Assembly (NCBI GenBank): GCA_903886275.1
Contig: CAISLN010000063.1
Location: 1-64,000 of the forward strand
Reading direction: 5' to 3'
DNA: 64,000 bases
Origin: an uncultured beta proteobacterium
GTDB lineage: Bacteria > Pseudomonadota > Gammaproteobacteria > Burkholderiales > Burkholderiaceae_C
This document shows positions 59,821 to 64,000 of this stretch, one piece after another. A model generated the notes under the pieces. It saw only the letters and a program-made list of their open reading frames with translations, ran no database searches and had not been told where the DNA came from. The translations under genes were made by a program, and so were the position numbers. The stretch's first letter is position 1, and each line of letters begins with the position of its first letter.

Positions 59821-62334
59821 TCACAACACAAAGTGCTTTTGGATACGCTCTTTCAGGAGCTGGCGGGCGTCCTCTTCTGTGATATGGGCCAGGCGGTTGT
59901 AGATCTCCAGCGCCATCGTGCGAAACAGGTCCATCACTTCCGGGTCGAAATGGCTGCCGGTATCGCGCTCCAAAATCTGCATTGCCGCGTCGAAGCCCAT
60001 GGCCTCTTTGTAGGGCCGTTTTGAGCACAGCGCATCGAACACATCGGCGACGCAAAAGATGCGCGCCTCCAGCGGGATCTGCTCGCCTTGAAGACCCCGG
60101 GGATAGCCGCTGCCATCCCACTTTTCGTGGTGTCCGGCAACGATGGCGCTGGCCCCGTCTAGCCAGCCCATGCCGCTGACGATTTCTTCGCCCTGGGTCA
60201 CATGGGAGCGCATGGTGATCCACTCGGCTTCATTGAGCTTGCCGGGCTTGAGCAAAATGGCATCTGGAATGCCAATTTTTCCCACGTCGTGCAAGAAGCT
60301 GCCCGCAATCAGCGCCTGCATGGTGATTCCGGTAAAGCCCATGCGCTCGGCAATGCGCGCGGCAATCCAGGCGACTCGGTAGTTGTGCACGCCGGTATCG
60401 GAATCGCGTTTGGCAATGGCCCGCCCCAACGCCTCCATCATCGAAATATGCGACTCCTCGATGCGGCAAAAAGACTGCTGAACGTCGTCTGCCATGTGGT
60501 TAAAGGAGCGCGCCAGGTCGGCCATTTCGTCTTTACCCTGGACCGTCAGGCGGTGTGCCATCTCCCCCCGCTGAAAGCGGCGAATGCCCCGGCTCAGGCC
60601 GGTGATGCGACGGGTGAGGAAGCCCGCCATCAAAAAGGCCACCCAAATAACCAGCACGACCATGATGAGGGTCGATGAAGCAAGGCCGATGGCAGTGCGC
60701 TTGAGGCTCTCGCCGATGGCGCTTTGCAGGCTGGAGCGCTCCAGTGTCATGACGGTGTCGGCATGGGCGATTTGCGCGTCAATGCGCCTACCCGATGCGG
60801 TGGCCGCCTTGTGGAAGTCATCCACATTGGCGCCTATCGTGACGTAGCCAAAGCCGCGTTCACTGGCGCCGTATTGGCCGGTAAAGTAGGGAATCGTCGC
60901 GGCGGTGGTGAGCTTCCACAGGCCCGAGAAAAAGATTGTGAAAGAGCCCGAGCCACCATGCTCGGTCAGCGCGTCCCAGCCGTGGCACTGGGGCGAGAAG
61001 TTGAGGTAGCGGCAGTCCAGGGCGACACTGCCAGACTGGCTGGATTGGGGCGCGGGCTTGCGCTTGAGCGACTGGTCTCTAAAGAGCGCGACCGTGGGCT
61101 GGTAGTCGCTCCAGGACTTGCCGCTGGCCCTCCAATCGTCCCATAACTCGGTGTCCATCCAGGGTGCTGCGGCTTGGCCGGTATCGGGGTCCACGCCCAC
61201 GATGAAATAGTCGCGCGGGTGCGAAATCGCGCGGCTCTTTTGATCCCAGATGAACGCGTAGTTGCCCGAGGCCGGGTCGGCGATGGGGGCAAACCGCTCA
61301 GGCGTTGGGCGCACCCCGTTGCTAAAGGCCATCAGGTGCGCATGGTCGAGCGCCAGCGTCACATAGCCCACGATCCGGCCGCCGCTGAGCACCGGTGTGG
61401 CCCAGCGCACGATGCCCCTGAAATGCTTGCCCACCGGATTCTCCAGCCCTGCATAACCGGACTCTTCGGGCTTGAAGGGTTTACTCAACTCCAGGGCACG
61501 GGCCGGGGTGTAGGGGCCTATCCACTGGGCACGCACATAGGGACCTATCACTTCGGAGACATAGACCTCGCCGGCCTTGAGGCGGGTAAGCGCCGGCCAA
61601 TAGGTTTCGGCCTTGACGAAGGTGTTCTCGCGCAGGCTCACATTGCGCAAACCCGGCTTGAGCAGGTCACCCTGCTGTATCTTCACCTGCTCCATGCCAT
61701 GGGTGTCGATGAAGCTCATTTCGAAGAACAGCGGCCGCAGGATTTTGCTGCCGTAGTTTTCTGCGCTACGGGCGTGAAAATTATTGGCGTTGTCCGCCAG
61801 GGGTGTGCGCACCAGGCTCTGTGCCGGCGGGCTTGTGGGCAGCACCCATTCCTTGCCATCGGCGCTTGGCTGGTATTGGCCGTGAACGTAGAGCTCGCGC
61901 GTTTTGTGCGCAAGAAAGCGGCGGTACACCTGCGCCGAGGGCTCCAGAGTCGCCGCCTGCAGCACATCCTTGTCGCGATCGTAAAGAAAGTCGGCCACCT
62001 GGCGGGCCAGGTCCGTGGTCAAGGATTCGATGGCTTCGCGCGCGCCCACATCCAGCGCCTGCACGGCGTCTTGGTTGGCGGTCTTGCCGGTCTGCTCCTG
62101 CGTCAAGCGCATGCTGTCTATCATTTGCATCGCGCGGTTGGACACAGCAAGGCCCAGGTCCTGCGCCGCTTGCCAGGCAAACCAGGCCAGCAGCACCAGC
62201 GGCACGACCTTGATGGCAACAAAAATAATGATCAGTTTGGAGCGAATCTCCAAGCTCTCAAAAAAATACGCACCCTTGGCTCGCGCAGATCTCCAAAGCT
62301 TGTAAAAGAAATTGGCGTCATCACGGGCGGTCAT
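59821..62334 (-). CDS. Membrane HD-GYP c-di-GMP phosphodiesterase with sensor domain
   Basis: An 837-residue protein: helix 1 (about 34-54), a periplasmic sensor of about 480 residues, helix 2 (about 555-580), HAMP (GIRRFQRGEMAHRLTVQG), then HD-GYP. The catalytic motifs are complete: SFLHDVGKIGIPD, SHVTQGEE, GHHEKWDGSGYPRGL and EARIFCVADVFDALCSKRPY. It should hydrolyse c-di-GMP in response to a periplasmic signal. The periplasmic part has dCache-like segments with several aromatic residues (HGMEQVKIQQGDLL). A dead GGDEF-EAL gene lies upstream. Confidence 0.9.
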   Translation of the reverse strand: MTARDDANFFYKLWRSARAKGAYFFESLEIRSKLIIIFVAIKVVPLVLLAWFAWQAAQDLGLAVSNRAMQMIDSMRLTQEQTGKTANQDAVQALDVGAREAIESLTTDLARQVADFLYDRDKDVLQAATLEPSAQVYRRFLAHKTRELYVHGQYQPSADGKEWVLPTSPPAQSLVRTPLADNANNFHARSAENYGSKILRPLFFEMSFIDTHGMEQVKIQQGDLLKPGLRNVSLRENTFVKAETYWPALTRLKAGEVYVSEVIGPYVRAQWIGPYTPARALELSKPFKPEESGYAGLENPVGKHFRGIVRWATPVLSGGRIVGYVTLALDHAHLMAFSNGVRPTPERFAPIADPASGNYAFIWDQKSRAISHPRDYFIVGVDPDTGQAAAPWMDTELWDDWRASGKSWSDYQPTVALFRDQSLKRKPAPQSSQSGSVALDCRYLNFSPQCHGWDALTEHGGSGSFTIFFSGLWKLTTAATIPYFTGQYGASERGFGYVTIGANVDDFHKAATASGRRIDAQIAHADTVMTLERSSLQSAIGESLKRTAIGLASSTLIMVVLVIWVAFLMAGFLTRRITGLSRGIRRFQRGEMAHRLTVQGKDEMADLARSFNHMADDVQQSFCRIEESHISMMEALGRAIAKRDSDTGVHNYRVAWIAARIAERMGFTGITMQALIAGSFLHDVGKIGIPDAILLKPGKLNEAEWITMRSHVTQGEEIVSGMGWLDGASAIVAGHHEKWDGSGYPRGLQGEQIPLEARIFCVADVFDALCSKRPYKEAMGFDAAMQILERDTGSHFDPEVMDLFRTMALEIYNRLAHITEEDARQLLKERIQKHFVL

Positions 62335-62454
62335 GGCAGCTCCAGCGGCATTTATTTGTCAGCGAACGATAAAACAACCAGATCTTCACCGCAGGGAACG
62401 CGCTTGAAGGGGATCATGAAGGGGCTTTGGCAGCCCCGAAGAATACGCCTGAAA

Positions 62455-62970
62455 TCACCACACCAAGCGCCAACTGGCAGCGAATGACGGCTGTTGTGTC
62501 GAAGGGGGAGCTTGCCCTCCCCCTTTATCCGTAAACGCATCAAACGCCTGCACCGGCAAGGGCCTGCTGAACAAATACCCTTGGTAGGCGTAGCAACGCA
62601 TCTGGGCCAGGCAATGGCGCTGATCCTGTGTCTCTACCCCCTGCGCAATGACGGACAGACCCGGGCGGTGACCCAAGGGCACAACAGCCGGTGCTGAAAT
62701 CGTCCAAAGAGAAGCGCACCCCCACCGATCCTTGTCTTCTTTGCGAACACCTCCTTGCAGGCGTTGCGCCACTTGGGCCAGCAACAGGTCGCCTTTGTGC
62801 CCGCTGCGCGCGCTGCGCATGGGCCGTTGAACTGAACACCATGCGGGCGGTTATGGATAGGTTGTCGGCCTTGCTGTGGGGCGGCACACCGCATGCTTGA
62901 GAGAATGCCGATATTGACGCCAGCGCAAGCGCTACAGAGAATTTTGGCGGTGTTGTAGCAGCCTGCGCAT
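62455..62970 (-). pseudogene. Collapsed GGDEF-EAL gene remnant
   Basis: Fragments in order on the minus strand match a GGDEF-EAL protein: RRLLQHRQNSLALALAS (GGDEF start), then in other frames GHKGDLLLAQVAQRLQGGVR (GGDEF core), then VRFSLDDFSTGCCALG (EAL motif region) and SVIAQGVETQDQRHCLAQM with YAYQGYLFSRPLP (EAL end). Frames shift and hundreds of expected residues between them are missing, so at least two deletions and stops are present. It is a decayed c-di-GMP enzyme. Confidence 0.75.
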
Positions 62971-63047
62971 GGTTTTTACCTGCGCTATGAAAATCTCCAC
63001 ATGGCGGCCTTGCGGTGCAGTCGCCCAGGGTCGATGGCAGCGCACCT

Positions 63048-63932
63048 TCAGGCACTGACCAACAGGTGCGCCTTGAAAATCGACGCGATGGGTGAGAGTT
63101 TCTTGCCCTTGGGGTGCACCACATGCCAATGGGACTCCACCGGAAACCCCACAACATTGAGCACCGACACCCCATGCTCCCTGGCATTGCCGCGCAGGGC
63201 GTGGCTGGAGATCACCGAGAGGCCCAGACCTCCGGCCACCGACTCCTTGATGGCCTCGTTGCTGCCAAGCTCCAGCCGCAGGTCGGGGCGGAACTTCAGC
63301 TTCTTGAAGCAGTGGTCCACCGCCATGCGGGTGCCTGAGCCCTCTTCCCGCAAAATAAAGCGCTGCCCCGCGAGATCGGCCAGGGTCAGCGACTTCTGTT
63401 TGGCCAAGGGGTTGGCGCTGGCGCAGATGACGACCAGGGGGTTGGCCATAAACACCTCATCGACCAGGTCCAAATCCGTGGGCGGGACCGACATCACATA
63501 AAGGTCGTCCAGGTTGTGGCGCAAGCGGGCCACAACCCCGTCACGGTTCAACACTTCCAGCGACACATCGATCTCCGGATAGCGCTTGCAAAAGCTGCCC
63601 AGCAGCCGGGGCACAAAGTATTTGGCGGTGCTCACCAGCGCCACGCGCAGCTTGCCTCTGGTGTAGCCCTTGTGGGCATCGACCCGCTGTGCAAAGCCAT
63701 CCCATTCCGCCGCGATGGTGCGCGCCGTGCGGGCCAGCTCGTTGCCCACCTCGGTCAGGTAGACCCTGCGGCCCACCACTTCAAAAATCGGCAGACCGAT
63801 GGCGTCGGCCACATCCTTCAACTGCATGGAGGCCGTGGGCTGGGTCACATGCACCATGCGTGCGGCCCCGCTCACACTGCCGGTCTCGGCCAGTGCCAGC
63901 ACCAGGCGCAATTGGCGAAAGGATATGTTCAT
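63048..63932 (-). CDS. LysR-family transcriptional regulator (CbbR-like)
   Basis: The ATG at 63932 (MNISFRQLRLVLALAETG) gives 294 residues; six codons upstream to 63950 are possible. The HTH is classic LysR (SGAARMVHVTQPTASMQLKD). The effector domain has KLRVALVSTAKYFVPRLLGS and SNEAIKESVAGGLGLSVISS, matching CbbR-type regulators of Calvin-cycle genes best. A divergent target, if any, lies beyond the right edge. Confidence 0.88.
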   Translation of the reverse strand: MNISFRQLRLVLALAETGSVSGAARMVHVTQPTASMQLKDVADAIGLPIFEVVGRRVYLTEVGNELARTARTIAAEWDGFAQRVDAHKGYTRGKLRVALVSTAKYFVPRLLGSFCKRYPEIDVSLEVLNRDGVVARLRHNLDDLYVMSVPPTDLDLVDEVFMANPLVVICASANPLAKQKSLTLADLAGQRFILREEGSGTRMAVDHCFKKLKFRPDLRLELGSNEAIKESVAGGLGLSVISSHALRGNAREHGVSVLNVVGFPVESHWHVVHPKGKKLSPIASIFKAHLLVSA

Positions 63933-63970
63933 CGATTTTTCTCTATGCAAAAGCCTTCAATAATCGATTT
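63931..63970. promoter_or_regulatory. Direct repeats at the LysR start/promoter
   Basis: ATCGATTTT at 63931 and again at 63963, the second beside TTACAAG. LysR regulators bind imperfect dyads near their own start and the divergent promoter; these repeats are candidates only. The rest of the intergenic region is outside the window. Confidence 0.3.
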
Positions 63971-64000
63971 TACAAGAGGCTCTCCATTGCCTAGCATGGG

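Overview
The window is chromosomal DNA of moderately high GC. Gene content points to a betaproteobacterium of the Burkholderiales, most likely a Comamonadaceae member of the Rhodoferax/Polaromonas type: acyl-CoA dehydrogenase with etfBA, DUF485-ActP acetate permease, circularly permuted ATP-grasp/alpha-E plus transglutaminase, soxBDAG, retropepsin-like protease and a CbbR-like LysR regulator. This taxonomic call is inferred from protein families. No rRNA, tRNA, CRISPR array or insertion sequence was recognised.

1-11.2 kb looks accessory. Five minus-strand genes run leftward: a predicted beta-propeller-like protein, a WYL-domain regulator, a tandem-AAA ATPase, a secreted DUF3298-like protein and a RecB-like nuclease fused to an SF1 helicase that runs off the left edge. 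Two plus-strand genes diverge from them: a three-helix membrane protein and a protein with two decayed DnaQ-like exonuclease domains, each followed by a CxxCQxxH motif. This set is the best candidate for an undescribed, possibly defence-related system. A 43-bp GA microsatellite lies just upstream of the secreted-protein gene.

11.3-24 kb is metabolic. It holds a TSUP exporter, an acyl-CoA dehydrogenase/ETF/MaoC operon, the DUF485-ActP acetate transporter pair with a hybrid kinase and OmpR-type regulator just downstream, and a P2A-type ATPase whose membrane ion-binding residues are unusual. An array of CTATCC motifs lies upstream of the ATPase; the related octamer CTATCCAA recurs across the window.

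24-36.7 kb carries a leftward operon of exported proteins (M49-like peptidase, FGE-fold lipoprotein, DUF6765-like protein, propeller lipoprotein, alpha/beta hydrolase). Next comes a 1134-residue protein built of octapeptide repeats in 408-bp super-repeats with a calcium-binding C-terminus. A scar region follows: a remnant of a K+ channel paralogue and a frameshifted orphan antitoxin beside the intact channel gene.

36.7-48.3 kb is mostly housekeeping: K+ channel, DUF2252, META lipoprotein, XRE regulator, DnaJ-like protein, ParA-like ATPase, ATP-grasp/alpha-E, transglutaminase, RidA and an aspartic protease.

48.5-57.9 kb is a methylamine/betaine-type demethylation operon: a non-pyrrolysine MttB homologue, a dimethylglycine-dehydrogenase-like flavoprotein and sarcosine oxidase BDAG. 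The likely logic is stepwise N-demethylation to glycine with one-carbon transfer to tetrahydrofolate. The rest holds a broken EamA transporter, a small secreted protein translationally coupled to a 50-residue peptide, an HD-GYP c-di-GMP phosphodiesterase, a collapsed GGDEF-EAL remnant and a CbbR-like LysR gene at the right edge.
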